The notes beneath the pieces are model-generated. The model saw only the letters and a program-made list of their open reading frames with translations, was not told the origin of the DNA and ran no database searches. 64,000 nt of DNA, from contig CAJZBQ010000023.1 in assembly GCA_914767885.1 (NCBI GenBank), forward strand, positions 368,501-432,500, read 5' to 3'. The position numbers and the translations under genes are program-made. Shown here piece by piece: positions 11,629-22,772 of the stretch (positions are counted from its first letter, which is position 1; every line of letters starts with the position of its first letter). Origin of the DNA: Blepharisma stoltei (lineage: Eukaryota; Ciliophora; Heterotrichea; Heterotrichida; Blepharismidae).

Positions 11629-14600
11629 ATGGAAAATTTAAAATCTGCATCTGCAGCTGGTCTTGGCAGTTCTGTTGAATGGTTTCCTCCAAGAGAGCCA
11701 GGCTATCGTTTTGCTGCACATCTCGATCTATACGGGCCAGCTGCCTTTGTTCACGATCCGCCTTCTCCTCCTAGAGAAGTAAAGCCTCGCGTTTCGTATG
11801 GAGGTGGCTTTCAAATGCCAAGAAAAGAAGCTTCAAGTCCTGGGCATCTTCAACAGTCTCCAAGAACTGCTTCCCAAAGTAACTTATAATCAGTTTCTGC
11901 AAGATATTCTTCACAAATTGAAAATCAGCCTTCAATTAGCAATTTCGAACAAGAACTAATGAAATTGAAAATGGAATCACAATATTTGAGCAATCAATGG
12001 TTTAGCAAGCCAATTGATCCAAGTATTTTGCACGTTGACCCAATTACTCATTCACATAAATCATATTATAAAGCTGCTGATGCTACTAATTTATCATTAG
12101 AGGAACTAGAATTGATGAAAGAAAGTCAAACCAAAAAATTAATTGATTTAGAAACTGAATATTACCGAACCAAACAAACTTCTTCATTTCAACATCCTAG
12201 TCAATCATCAGGCATCAATTTTTCATACTCAAGGTCAAGTCCAAAAGCTTCTTATGACTATTTTACACCTAACTCCCCCCCCATCCTTGATCGAACGACT
12301 CGCCATCGTTCGATCAAGGATGGGGGTTAAAAAAAATTTTTTTTGGGGAAAACAAAATTGTATATAAAATAAAAAAATATATATATATTTTTTTTTATTT
12401 ACTTTTAAATAAGAGGGTTAAGAGTATTTAATAATTATTTTTACAACAACAAAAAAATTGATTTAATTTTCATAAAAATATCATTTTTAATATTTTGATT
12501 TATTAGTTAATCCTTTAAACTGTATAAATTTTAATTTTGTTACTTATTAAATTAAATTTTTTTTTTTTAAATTTTTTAAAGAATCTCTCTTTTATTAGAT
12601 TATTGAGTTTTTAAGCCTAGGTTGATAACTAAATCACTTCAGATGGTTGATTCCAAAGCTTTCTGTCGTCTCAAAGTCTCTGAAAACAACTTCATTAGGT
12701 GTATCTTCCCAAACTTTTGAAAACTAATATATTTTTATATAAAAATTTGCATATGAAAATCGTTCGATCAAGGATGGGGTTAATTTTCCCAATTTTTAGG
12801 AATTTTTACAGTCAATCGTTCGATCAAGGATGGGGGGGAGTAAAGGAAAACCGACATCTCAAAGTGTCAGACTTTCACCTACAAGGGAACAATATGAAGC
12901 AAAATATGAAAGATATTTGCAAGGGAAAGCTATGAATAAGAAAAACAAAGATATTAGAGGGAAACCAAAAATAAATAGCAAAGAGATAAAGAAAGGACAA
13001 ACTAGTGACAGGGAATTTGAGATGGTGACTTTCTTAAGATGAATGTTTAAAAAACTTGATAAAGATGGCTCAGGAAGTGTGGATACTGTAGAGCTGATGC
13101 AAGAGTTCCACGCTAACCCAGAGATAGCTGAAATGTTTGGGTTGAGAGAACAAGCGGAACATCCACAGTATATGGAAAGGTTTAAAGATGTCTTTGATTC
13201 AATTGGACTTGGAAATAAGCATGAATTCACACTTGATGATTTTTTGGAATTTTTCAGAAAACGACAAGAAAAGCCGACAGTTAAAAAAACGCCAATAAAA
13301 AGGCCAAAATCACCTAAGAAAAACATAGAAACTGCTGAGCCTCCAGCAGATCCTGTGTGCTTATTAACTAACAAACAAATGCAAATTCTTGAAGAAGTAT
13401 TTTTTAATAGAGACGAGTATGAAGATAAAGTCTTAAAGCGATACGACTTTATTGATGCTTTAAAACAAGACGAAAGAGTCATAAAAATTCTTCATGTGGA
13501 TGCTATAAAGCTTGGCCCTTTTCAAACCTTAAACTTAGAAACTATGCTGAATTTCATAGAAAATGATGGAGATGGGCCTGAAGAATTTATAACCTGAAAC
13601 CAATTTTTAGAGTATTTTTTTACCAAACCTCAAATGGCAGCTTCAGATACTGGAATTACCGACCCTCGGCTAGATGATATTGACATTCCTCCTAGATATG
13701 TTTCTATGATAAAAGAATTTTTCGACCAGTTGCCTACAAAAGGAAGAAATAAAGTGTCTACTTATGAATTTATCAGTGGAGCGAGAAAAGAGATTATAAT
13801 TAAGCCTTATAAATAAATTTTAGGTCTTTCTATAAGTCAAAAGTTAATATAGCAAATCTATGGACAAAAATAAAATTATTTAATTGCATACAGATTATAA
13901 AATTAAAGGGTTTTTGTCCATGACTGCCAGAGAGCCTGACGGGTTATCCTTGATTCCACCTGAATCAGTTAATGATGTCTTAACAAGGATGGAAAGGGAT
14001 GCAGGAGCTTTGGTATCTTGGACTGATATTTTAGGCTATTTCAGCAAGCGTGGTATCCCTAAACTTATCATTGATGATGATAATCCTAATAAGCCAATCG
14101 AAAAAGAGAAATTTGCAAAACTAACAATGCCTAAAACCAAAGTTCAAGAAATTGCTGCTCAAACTGACGAAATTCCTGAAAATAAATCAAAAACTGATAT
14201 AAAAAGAAAACACACTAGGAGTTTGTCTCCACAGCCTAAAGAGTTTAATAGAACTTTTAATGATATTGACGATTTCAGAGAGAGCAGAATTTATCAAAAA
14301 GATTACCCAGTCCGCAGCAGCTCAGTTGGAAAATTTGGTGTTACAGTTCCAGAGCCATTTGGTTTTGAAACCAGAGAATTAACTAAAGAAAAATCGATAC
14401 GCCAAAGAAGATTTGAAGAATATATAAATGAAATTCGCCTGGAGGAAGAAAGACATTTAAACATGAAATATAAAGCAAACCCAATACCTTCAGACGTCAT
14501 AATACCAAAATATGACAGTATTCTTGCTGCACAGGAAGCCCGAAGAATTGAGGTGAAGAGGACTTCTATGGAAACGACCAAAGCAAATGAAAAACCTTTT

Positions 14601-16444
14601 AGCTTTTATGTAAGAGATAAAGAAAAGAAAAAACCAGAGCCAGTCGAGATGAAAAAAGAGACTTTTAAAGCAAATCCTGTGCCTTGGCATTGCAAAGTGT
14701 CGATCTATGATCAAATGAGAAACCAAGATAAGGCGGCCAGAGAAGAAAGAATCGCTAGAGCAGCTCAAGAGTCTCTTAGAAAATCCTCTCTTCCGCCTAG
14801 GATGGAAATGCATGAAAAAGCTAGGTCTCAGCAAATCATTACCCCAAAAACTGAAAATTTTGAGTCTTTCAAAGCTAAAGACCCTCCAAATTTCACAAAA
14901 CTCCAAGCAAAATTCCAAAAGACATTAGATATGAATAAAAATGCAAAACTACCTACACAAGTAATGCCTTTTAATTTCGATAAACGAGAAGGCTTAACAG
15001 CTACACAAGAGGACCAAATGAAAAGAGAAAAGCTTAAAACGATTCACCCTGAAGTTTTAGATGAAATAGATGGGGCAAATTTTAAATGGGGAAATATGGA
15101 CAAAAAAGATATAAATAGCTCTACTGGTGTGCTAAAAAAACCATAATTAAAATATGGCGTCTTCGTCTGGGCATGGCCTCCCGGCCATGCAGCCTCGACA
15201 CATATTTTAATTATATCCAGCAAGGTTTTAACAATCCCAGAAATGGACAGCAATGCTAGGTAAGCAATTCTGGTAATGTACAGAGCCTAGCCCTCAGTCC
15301 AATTTCAGGGTTGGGTTTTACCTCGAGGGAAAGGGGCTAGGGTTTGGATTTGGAAAGGGCAAGCCCAGCTAAGTCTGCTGATAATACTCAGACCAATCGG
15401 ACAACTGCCTAGCGTGAAACCGGGCGTTACGTCCCGGGATCCAGACTTTTCCTTTTTGCCGAGAGGTCGAACAGAAATTCCAGTTTTTGGAATTTTTGGT
15501 TGGCCAACCTCGTGACTCATGCAGCAGCCGCAAAAGTCCATAGTCCGCCCACTCAACACTGGACCAGAAAGGGAAGGAGGAGGCGTCCGAAGCAGAATCC
15601 CACACTTCAGAGGTGCCATGGCATCAGGCGCTGAAGGAGAAGAAAGAGGGTGTCAGAGCGAAACACTTGCCTGGCGAATCATTGTCCCAATTCGAACAAG
15701 GCAAAGCTGAAGACGGCGCAAAGCGGATGAACCACCCATACGGATAGGTCCTTGGTGACTGCGTAACCCAATATAGCAGACGCCTCCCTGTAATAATGTT
15801 AATGTTAATGGTGTGCTAAAAAAGCCGAAAGTAGAGCCTTCAATTACCGAGAAAGTCAGAGATATGATTTCTCTAACTCTCTATTTTTATAATGAGAGTT
15901 TTTCATAAATTTAATCGGTTTAATAAAGAGCAAAAAGGATATACTGTTTAATTAAAATCTATGTTATTCGCAATATATAGATAATAAACTTTTTGCTATT
16001 AGATGGGGAGTAAGAAAGAAAAAAATCGAAGAAAGTGAAGAAAAAGTGAAAAAATTGAAAAAAGAAGAGGATGAAAGAAAAGCTAAGCAGGATGCAATTA
16101 GATCAAGAGTGCAAAACTCTCATGCTATACAAGAAAAATTAAGAAAAGAAAAAGAAGATCGAGATAAAAGGACAACTGAAAAATTAGAAACAATGAATAA
16201 TCAGTCTGCGATTTATAAAGCTCAGATAAAAGAAATGAATGAAAGAGTTAGCCAGAGACCTTTGCTGGTAGAAACAGTTAGTGATAACCAATTGAAAAAT
16301 ATTGCAAAAATGAAAACTTTATTGAGAGTCAAAAGGTCACTTGAAGAGTCCAAAATTCCAATCGCAAACTATTTTAATGAAGAAGAAAAAGATTTAATAG
16401 AAGAAGCTGAATATTTAGTAAAAATCAATAAGCTGGCGTTATAG
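11629..16444 (+). CDS. EF-hand plus FAM161-like ciliary/basal-body protein, with one intron and four inserts
   Basis: A large protein assembled over one 15-nt intron (11879-11893), a family B MITE (12270-12840), an 88-bp IES (13808-13895), a retroelement (15140-15808) and a 134-bp IES (15863-15996). N-terminal low-complexity region, then an EF-hand loop DKDGSGSVDTVE (about residue 290) and a second EF-hand-like region (ENDGDGPEEFITW, W as TGA). The C-terminal half is FAM161-like: KANPIPSDVIIP, KANPVPWHCKVSIYDQM, EERIARAAQESLRKSSLPP, MPFNFDKREGLTA. The end reads ERVSQRPLLVETVSDN and SLEESKIPIANYF. FAM161 proteins act at basal bodies and cilia. Each junction restores the frame. Stop TAG at 16444. 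Confidence 0.8.
11879..11893 (+). other. 15-nt intron
   Basis: GTAACTTATAATCAG. It carries the only stop (TAA) in the frame; removal joins TASQ to ISARYSSQ. Length and GTA...AG borders match heterotrich mini-introns. Confidence 0.85.
12270..12840. mobile_element. MITE-like IES, family B copy 1
   Basis: A 571-bp TA-flanked insert. The left end is TAACTCCCCCCCCATCC followed by the arm-loop-arm CTTGATCGAACGA-CTCGCCA-TCGTTCGATCAAG, a near-perfect hairpin. The right end is ATCGTTCGATCAAGGATGGG...GGAG-TA, with an extra internal copy of the motif about 50 bp before. The interior is extremely AT-rich and about 90 percent like the copy at 29325. Excision joins DYFTP to KGKPTSQSVRL in frame. Confidence 0.9.
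13808..13895. other. 88-bp IES with TATAAA direct repeats
   Basis: The EF-hand/FAM161 frame stops at TAA 13814-13816. TATAAA occurs at 13808 and again at 13896. Deleting 13808-13895 joins KEIIIKP to YKIKGFLSMTAREPDG. The length (88) is not a multiple of three, so removal is needed for the frame. The borders are TA. Confidence 0.75.
15140..15808 (+). mobile_element. retroelement-like insertion with 15-bp target-site duplication
   Basis: A GC-rich insert starting ACCATAATTAAAATATGGCG and ending in a (TTAATG)n-like tail. TGGTGTGCTAAAAAA flanks it at 15125-15139 and 15809-15823. The duplication contains a TA (GCTAAAA), so TA-directed excision removes element plus one duplication and joins SSTGVLKK to PKVEPSITEK. 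Internal ORFs are short and not protein-like. It shares CCACTCAA(C/G)ACT with the copies at 19876 and 38545. Confidence 0.8.
15863..15996. other. 134-bp TA-bounded IES
   Basis: After TEKVRD the frame reads into AT-rich sequence with stops. Joining the TA at 15863 with the TA at 15997 gives VRD-IRWGVRKKKIEESEEK, continuous with the C-terminal FAM161 region. No GT...AG mini-intron explains the gap. Confidence 0.7.
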
Positions 16445-16513
16445 AATATTTATTAAAAATCAATAAGCTGGCGTTATAGAATATTTAGTAAAAATCAATA
16501 AGCTGGCGTTATA
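16409..16513 (+). repeat. three tandem copies of a 35-36 bp unit at the gene end
   Basis: The unit AATATTTAGTAAAAATCAAT plus AAGCTGGCGTTATAG occurs three times. The first copy encodes the last residues (YLVKINKLAL) and the TAG stop; the next two follow it and differ at one or two positions. A recent tandem duplication of the 3' coding end. Confidence 0.9.
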
Positions 16514-16545
16514 ACTTTTTAAAAAAATTATTATCTTAATTCTAC

Positions 16546-18459
16546 CTATTGGTTGTCTGTTTCATATTTTTTGATATTTTCTGCAATTTTAGAGCATTTG
16601 TGTTTTAGTTCATTTATTTGGTTTTCAAGTCTTGGATTTAAAGATATATTTTGATTCAGCTTCTTGAGTGCAGCTTTTTCTGCTTTTAATTCGAGCAATT
16701 TCTAAATATTATTTACAGTTTTTGCTATTGTTTTCAAAGAGTTCGTCATTTTTTCCAGCTGTGTTACTTTCATAGCTAAGTCTCTTTCTGCTGAGCTTAG
16801 TGGCAGATTAACTCTGTTTTGTTTCTGTAAAATCCTATCAATTTTCTCCTTCAGTATTTCAGAGTTCCTTTCCACGTTTTTCATTTTTTCTTCAAGTCCT
16901 TGAATGCTATTGAACAATTTAATTGCAGAATCTGCTTTGATGAAGCTCGCGCTGTTTTTTAATTTATTAAACCATTCTTTGCAGTCATCTACCTTTGTTT
17001 TTAAAAATTCTGCTTTTTTGGATAGCGGTAAGACACACTTTTCATAGAGTTTGTCAACTACAAGGGTTAATGCAGCTAATTCTTGTTCTTCATTTGTGAT
17101 ATCAGGAAGGTTTACATCTACAGCAGGAGGAGGTGGAATATTGATAGGCTCTGATAAAGATTCTTTAGGGAGATTTATTTCTAGCTCATTTAAGTCAAGA
17201 TTGAAAAACTCCCCTTTTTCTCTGATTAATTTGAGGTCAATTTTTCGAATTTCTTGCTCTAAAGAGATGAGGGCATAGTTGTAGCGGATTCGGTGGTGGA
17301 TTATTGCTAGAGAGCTTCCAGGGAGATTTTTATTAATTTCTTTGACAACAGAATGCTTTATGTCTTTAGACACTCTTCCAAGAATGCAGGATTCTTTTAG
17401 TTGAGATAGCCAAGGAAGGGAAATTTGATATAAAGAATTATTGCAAAGATAATAAATTTTATCATCATCTGAAATCCTAATAACTCCATTTTGGCCTTCA
17501 AACTTTATTTGTTCAAAAACGCTTAAATTGAGATTAGAATCTCTAGATGAAAAGCTTATATTTATATCACCAAATCCCACAAGTAATACTAATGATCCAG
17601 AAACTTGCTTTAGCAGAAAAACAATAGGATTAAAAGAAGACAAGCAAAAGATTTCATCATATTCAAGTGATCTTTCATCAGAGGAGATATTTTTTTCATA
17701 AAAACTAATTGGTCCTTGTGGAACTGCTATATAGTTTTGATATACAAAATTAGGTAGACTAATATAAGCTTTCCTTAAATTTTGAGACACCAGTAGTATA
17801 TTATTGGTGATTTCATTTACCCATTGTTCTGAAGATGGCTCATATAGAGAATAAGAATTGTTTTGAATTTTCATTATTTTTTCAAAATTTGTAAATTCTT
17901 TCAATACTGAAAACTTTCTGGGTATTGCAGGAGAAATTACATACAGATCTCCATTGCTCATCAATACAATGCAGCTAAATCTGCTTAAACTTTTCTCTTT
18001 TTCTTGAAGAAAACAAAAGCTCACGGGCTCTCCATTATTGCTGCTTAAAATATCAATAGGAATTCTTCACTCAATTTCAGGCTCCCTGATGCTGACTAAT
18101 ACATCATAAATCCTTAAAATCATATCAGGAGTAAGCACCGCCAAAGCGCTTTCAGATAAAGGATGCCAATGATAATCCAGAATTTTTCCATTAAAACGTA
18201 TGAGTTTTCACTCAGTATCAGTATCAATGCTGATTACTAATAATTGGTCTTCCCCCACGATTGCAAGACGTTGAAGATGAGGCTTCATTGAAAGAGGATA
18301 AAATGGGAGTGAGGATAAATTTTTTATCTGTTGAGAATTGCTGTCTATAGGGTTTATATAAAGATTGTAAGGTTTAGAGCGGTTTAGGATAAGGGCTGAG
18401 GCAGATTCTGGGTTTCAAGAAAGCAAAGGATTCTGAAGATCTCTAATTGCGTTTTCCAT
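16546..18459 (-). CDS. nucleoporin Nup88-like
   Basis: A likely cytoplasmic-side nuclear pore component. From ATG 18459 there is an N-terminal beta-propeller (RLAIVGEDQLLVISIDTDTE, HPLSESALAVLTPDMILRIYD) including EPVSFCFLQEKEKSLSRF followed by SCIVLMSNGDLYVISP, typical of Nup88. The last third is coiled coil (LVVDKLYEKCVLPLSKKAEF, ERDLAMKVTQLEKMTNSLK). A 15-nt intron (16702-16716) links SLKTIAKT to KLLELKAEKAALKK; without it the frame stops. Stop TAG at 16546. The assignment rests on propeller-plus-coil layout and local similarity. Convergent with the FAM161 gene, about 100 bp apart including the tandem repeat. Confidence 0.75.
16702..16716 (-). other. 15-nt intron
   Basis: On the minus strand GTAAATAATATTTAG. 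Its TAG would end the Nup88 frame; removal adds a 54-residue coiled-coil tail. Confidence 0.85.
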
Positions 18460-18638
18460 TTATAAGTTTATGAAGAATTATAATAATTTGATATAAAAGC
18501 GTCAAGAAATCTTAGATTTTATATAAAAATTACTGTACCTAATTTAATTTGAGTCCAAATAGTTTTAATTTAACTGAGAAAACTTCTATTATAATTATCA
18601 ACTTTAATTTCTAACTACTTGATTCACCCATATTTATT

Positions 18639-19370
18639 ATGGTTAAAGCACAGGCCAAAAAAGTCCCAGAGTCTGTACAAAAACTCAAAGACCGAATCGC
18701 TGCCAACGAGGCCAAAAGAGCTGAAACCAAAGCAGAGAAAGAACAATACAGAGTTGCAGCCTACCAAGCCGCTTTAGAATTATCAGAAAAACATCTCAAA
18801 GACTACGTCGCCCAACAAGTCCTCGAAGCCGAAAACAAACAAACCGCCACCTCCACTGGTGATTTCTACGTCCCACCAGAGCCAAAAGTGATCCTCGCCA
18901 TCCGCATCAAAGGTATTAATAGATGCCCACCCAAAGTCAGGTCAGTCCTTAAGCTCTTCAGACTTATCCAACTACACAGTGCAGTCCTCATTAAGAACAA
19001 CAAAGCCACCAAAAACATGCTCAAGCTAGTCGAGCCATGGGTCACTTACGGATACCCTTCAAGAGAAACCATTGCAAAACTAGTCTACAAGCGTGGATTC
19101 CTCAAGATTAACAAGGCAAGGATCCCTCTTTATGATAACGCACAGATTGAGAAAGAACTCGGCGCTGAGAAAATTGTCTGTGTCGAAGACGTGATTACTG
19201 AGCTTGCCACTTGTGGCCCACACTTTAAGAAGGTAAACAGTTTCTTATGGAGATTCAAGCTGTCTTCACCTAAGGGAGGATTCACCCATAAGAGAACTTC
19301 TTATATACAAGGAGGGGACTGGGGAAACAGAGAAGGGAAAATCAATAATTTAGTCCTTAGAATGATTTAA
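18639..19370 (+). CDS. RPL7: 60S ribosomal protein uL30 (L7)
   Basis: Large-subunit ribosomal protein, 243 residues, the usual length. The N-terminal basic helix (VQKLKDRIAANEAKRAETKA) precedes the L30 core: VILAIRIKGINRCPPKVRSV, LKLFRLIQLHSAVLIKNNKA and VEPWVTYGYPSRETI. The end matches too (HFKKVNSFLWRFKLSSP, FTHKRTSYIQGGDWGNREG). Codon use is more GC-rich at third positions than neighbours, as in highly expressed genes. Single exon. Confidence 0.97.
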   Translation: MVKAQAKKVPESVQKLKDRIAANEAKRAETKAEKEQYRVAAYQAALELSEKHLKDYVAQQVLEAENKQTATSTGDFYVPPEPKVILAIRIKGINRCPPKVRSVLKLFRLIQLHSAVLIKNNKATKNMLKLVEPWVTYGYPSRETIAKLVYKRGFLKINKARIPLYDNAQIEKELGAEKIVCVEDVITELATCGPHFKKVNSFLWRFKLSSPKGGFTHKRTSYIQGGDWGNREGKINNLVLRMI

Positions 19371-19395
19371 ACATTTTCTCTTAAATCGAGTTTGA

Positions 19396-20085
19396 TTAAA
19401 AAACAACGTTCCAGCCACAGCAGAAACTTTTAGAGGAGGAGCTCGACGGGAGATCATCGTAAATTTCGGTTTGAAGCTTCTTTATTTTTGCAGGTGGAGA
19501 TTTTGAGATAAAACCTTTTTCTTCACTTAGCTGGTTTTCGATGCTTATATTAGTAATTTTTCGCTTTGCTTTCGGGGATATTGCTTTGGGAGTTCCTATC
19601 AAAATAGTAGCATCTCTGCTCTGTATAGAACTATTTAAATCATTGCTCCATCTATACCCTTGAATTTTCTTTATTTCGAGATTTGGTAGCTTTTTCTTAT
19701 TTTGGAGACTTCTCTTTTTTCTCTTTTTCAGCTGAAAATTTTCTGAATTTTTGGTTTCCCAAAATTCTTTTTTCTTTATTGACGTATACTCATTTTTGAC
19801 AAAACTTTTAGTTATAAAATCAGGCTTATGATGCAATTTTCCTATCAGTCTATTGACTTTTACTTTCAGCGAGGAACGCTCGCTCAAGACTAAAGCGCAA
19901 GGCTAGGAGGAGACAGAAGGCGCTGGAAGTGGCACCCATTATTAGGGATCGACATTCTGGGCTAAAGTCAAAAAGAGGATGAACCTTCCGTTTTTGGAAG
20001 TCTTTGGTGATTGCATCACCAATATGGTTAACACCTGTCTGAAATAACCTAACCTAACCTTCAGCGAGGATTTTTCACAATCCAT
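19396..20085 (-). CDS. basic hydrophilic protein of unknown function, split by a retroelement
   Basis: Not recognised. From ATG 20085 the frame reads MDCEKSSLKVKVNRLIGK once the insert at 19876-20059 and one copy of its 11-bp duplication are removed. The body is Lys-rich (LKKRKKRSLQNKKKLPNLE) with a low-complexity serine run (LPSSSSSKSF) and ends GWNVVF at TAA 19396. No domain seen. It could be nuclear or RNA-associated given its charge, but nothing proves that. It converges on the uL30 gene with a 25-bp gap. The element sits after codon 6, so the germline copy cannot be read through without removal. Confidence 0.6.
19876..20059 (-). mobile_element. truncated retroelement-like copy, 11-bp target-site duplication
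   Basis: Flanked by TTCAGCGAGGA at 19865-19875 and 20060-20070. The element reads CTCAAGACTAAAGC...GGAAGTGGCACCCATTATTA...TCACCAATAT and ends CCTAACCTAACC. It matches the last 170 bp or so of the copy at 38545, so it is 5'-truncated, as expected of target-primed insertion. Confidence 0.8.
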
Positions 20086-20114
20086 TCAGTCTGGTTTTAA
20101 AAAAGACCTTTATG

Positions 20115-20540
20115 TACATAAAAATAGTGACGACAGACCAAGCGACTCCTAACCTTTTTTCTTAAAACTAGCAGGTAACAAATCAAAAGGGGAAGGGAAG
20201 AAAGAGCTGGCAGTCGTTTGTATATACCGGGCAAGGCTTTCTCCGAGCTCTTCTAAGCTTTCCTCCCGAAACCATCATTAGAAAGGGTAGAACAAGCAAA
20301 AGCCTCGAGAGGATAAGTCCTTCAAACAGGGCACCTAGGTGACATCTACCTAACGAGAAACTGGGAGTTTAGGCCCAGATGATGAGCCTAAAGACTCCAA
20401 AAGTCATGAAAGTCGAGACTGTACGTGCAAATCCTTTGCTTACGGCGGCGAGGAGGGTGTCTACCGGGGTCCCACTGAGGACGAAGTATTTAGGGATGAA
20501 ATACCCAGCTCTGTTAAGGACAACGGCATTTAACATTAAT
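20115..20540 (+). mobile_element. retroelement-like copy upstream of two genes
   Basis: GC-rich segment flanked by AAAAAGACCTTTATG (20100-20114) and AAAAAGACCTTTTATG (20541-20556). It contains CTAACGAGAAACTGGGAGTTT followed by AGGCCCAG, the same core as CTACCGAGAAACTGGGGTTT at 38740. It lies in the intergenic region before the coiled-coil gene. Confidence 0.75.
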
Positions 20541-20643
20541 AAAAAGACCTTTTATGCTAGGTAAATGAATCCCAAGACTACTCATCAAATATGGACTAAT
20601 TTATCATAAATTCCTTACTAGTTAGATATAACAGTTATAAAAA

Positions 20644-21957
20644 ATGGTCTTTAGAAAGCCAATTGATGAGTGGAGCTCTGTTGTCCAGAAACAAGTAGAA
20701 TATAATAAAATCAGAGAGCAGGAAGAAAAAGCTAGACTTGCACAAGAAAAAAATGAACTCAAAAGAGATCTTGAATTCCAAAAACAGTTGCAGGATCTAC
20801 AACGGCAAAGAGAGCAAGAAGCCAGAAACCGAGAGGCGTTAGAGGTCCAAAGGCGTGCAGAATTATTTAAAGAGCAAGATCAAGCTAAAAGAGTCCAAGA
20901 AACCGTTTTTAAGAAACAGATGGCAGAAGATCTTATGAATCATCAAGCTTATCTAAGGCAAAAAGAACAGCTAGAAAGGCAAAGAAAATACGAAGAAGAA
21001 CAAGAACATCTAAACCGGGTTAAAGCCCAAATGGAAGAAGAGGAAAGGCGCCGTAAAGAGCAACGTGATAGACTAGCCATGGAACAACAAATGATGAAGC
21101 AATATAAAGACCAACAAGAAGAAATGCGCAGAGCCCAAGCTTTTAACGAAAAAATGTACGAAGTAGAGCTGCAAAGGCAATATAAAGAAAGAGAAGAAAG
21201 GAAAGAAAAAGAATATCGCGATTATTATGCCAGACTTAGTGAAGACCAAATGAACAAAGGAACAAGGTTCAACCAGTCTGTAGGAGCACAAATAAACCAA
21301 AAAAATTTCGAAATTAATGAATGAATTAGCAAAAATGTCCAGGAACACCAACAATTTTTAGCAAAAAAAGAAGAATACGAAAGACAGTTACGTGACACAA
21401 ATTTAAGAAATGTTAATGAAACATTAAAAGCACAAAACGAAGAAAGAGAAAGAATTAGGCAAATGCAGATGGAAGAAAGCAGAAGAATTGCAGAAGAAGT
21501 TCAAAGGAAAATTGACGAAACCAGAAGACAAGAAATAGAAAGAGAAAACCAAAAAAGAATGCAGCAGCAGATGTATAGAGAACAGCTAGCAGTCCAAGCA
21601 CAAATTACGAATGATGTAAGAATGAGCCAATATAAGCTTTCTGAACATGAAAAATTGATGAATAAGCATGTTCTAGGAGAAGATGTGTCTATAGGGAAAA
21701 TTAACGAAAACTCGCCAAGTAGATCACAGTTCCAAAGAGGAGCAGCAGAAATATTAAAATCTGGAGACCAGCAGAGATTTGCTTCATATGAAGAAAATGC
21801 AAAAAACTTCTATGGAGACCAATCTCCTGGAAGTAGGCAAAATCAATATGCAAGTCCAAAAAAGCAGGATGGATTTAGAAATCCTATAACAGGTGCTGGA
21901 ATTAACCCTGCGATGAGCCAAGGAATTAGACCTTTCGCAAATGTGAACTTAAGATAA
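20644..21957 (+). CDS. long coiled-coil protein (TPH/MNS1-like, probably ciliary)
   Basis: A 437-residue, almost uninterrupted charged coiled coil (Glu/Arg/Gln-rich, e.g. EEERRRKEQRDRLAMEQQMM). It starts VFRKPIDEWSSVVQKQVEYN, and a TGA-Trp lies at NFEINE-W-ISKNVQEHQQFL. The C-terminal 90 residues are not coiled coil and are rich in Ser/Pro/Gly (SPGSRQNQYASPKKQDGF, GIRPFANVNLR). The composition resembles trichohyalin/plectin-homology proteins such as MNS1 and CFAP45 of ciliary doublets, but coiled coils match many families. Ends TAA 21957. Confidence 0.75.
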
Positions 21958-22772
21958 AAAATTTATTAATGGAATTTATAAAGTAGATTAGTAGCTGAAT
22001 TATATACGATAGAGAATCTAAGGAGTAATGGTAGTTTTATGATTTCAAATTTTGCAATAAAATTTTGATTTTTTAAAATCATTATTTGATTTTGAAAATT
22101 AAAGGGATTTATTTTTTAATAATCTAGCTGAAATTCTATGTTATACAGTTTTTTTTATATTTTTTAAAATTAACTTAGAAAATTAGAAAATAGTTCTATT
22201 TTATCCCCTTTAAGTATTTAATTTCATAAATAGTGGCATTTTGAAAACGATAATAGTTTAGCCATTGCAAAATTTAATAAATTCTGTAAATAAAATTAGA
22301 TTCTTTAGACTATAATAAAGAGTTATTTTGATTCAAATATGTGTGCATTTTATATAAAGTTATGTTTGTATAATTTTTCTGATCAAGTCAGCAAAAAAAA
22401 ATAGGATGCATAAAAATTATATATTTTTATGATAGTATAATTAAAACAAAGCTAAAAATCATTGTCTTCAAATTGAAAACATTATTAGTTTTATCTGGTA
22501 TCATTTCATTCTTCTTACTTAATTATCATTGGAATTCAAAATTCTTAATTTCATAAATATGCAAATCACTGATATAGCTGACTAAAAGTATTTTTTAAAT
22601 GCTGCTTAAATAGCCGCCTAATAAAAAGCAAAAAATTATCCTAGCTATAAAAGTGTTTAACTTATTGCCATTTTATTTAGTTCTAGACAAGTTTTCTATA
22701 AAGTCAGTATTCCCAGCATCCGCAGCCATTTTCCCATAACTTTTCAGCCAAAGTTTAATAAAAACGGACTAC
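21958..22772. other. AT-rich intergenic region
   Basis: No gene, transposon copy or hairpin seen. The 60 bp before the zinc-finger ATG resemble the same region of the second copy (CAGTATT.CC.GCATC.G.AGCCATTT). Confidence 0.5.

Noticed and set aside
12270-12330. CRISPR-like repeat-spacer structure
   Set aside because: The repeated motif copies are arms of a hairpin and TIRs of a MITE, not evenly spaced direct repeats.
12859-13482. Minus-strand ORF of 207 codons
   Set aside because: Antisense to the EF-hand region; the composition is a mirror of the Lys/Glu-rich sense frame.
15305-15710. Overlapping ORFs of 60-100 codons on both strands in the GC-rich block
   Set aside because: They lie inside a transposon-like insert with target-site duplication, have no recognisable domain and arise from high GC content with few stop codons.
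20041-20060. CCTAACCTAACC as telomeric repeats
   Set aside because: Only two to three units, and they form the tail of a dispersed element (also at 39065). Heterotrich telomeres, as I recall, are CCCTAACA-type and would be much longer.
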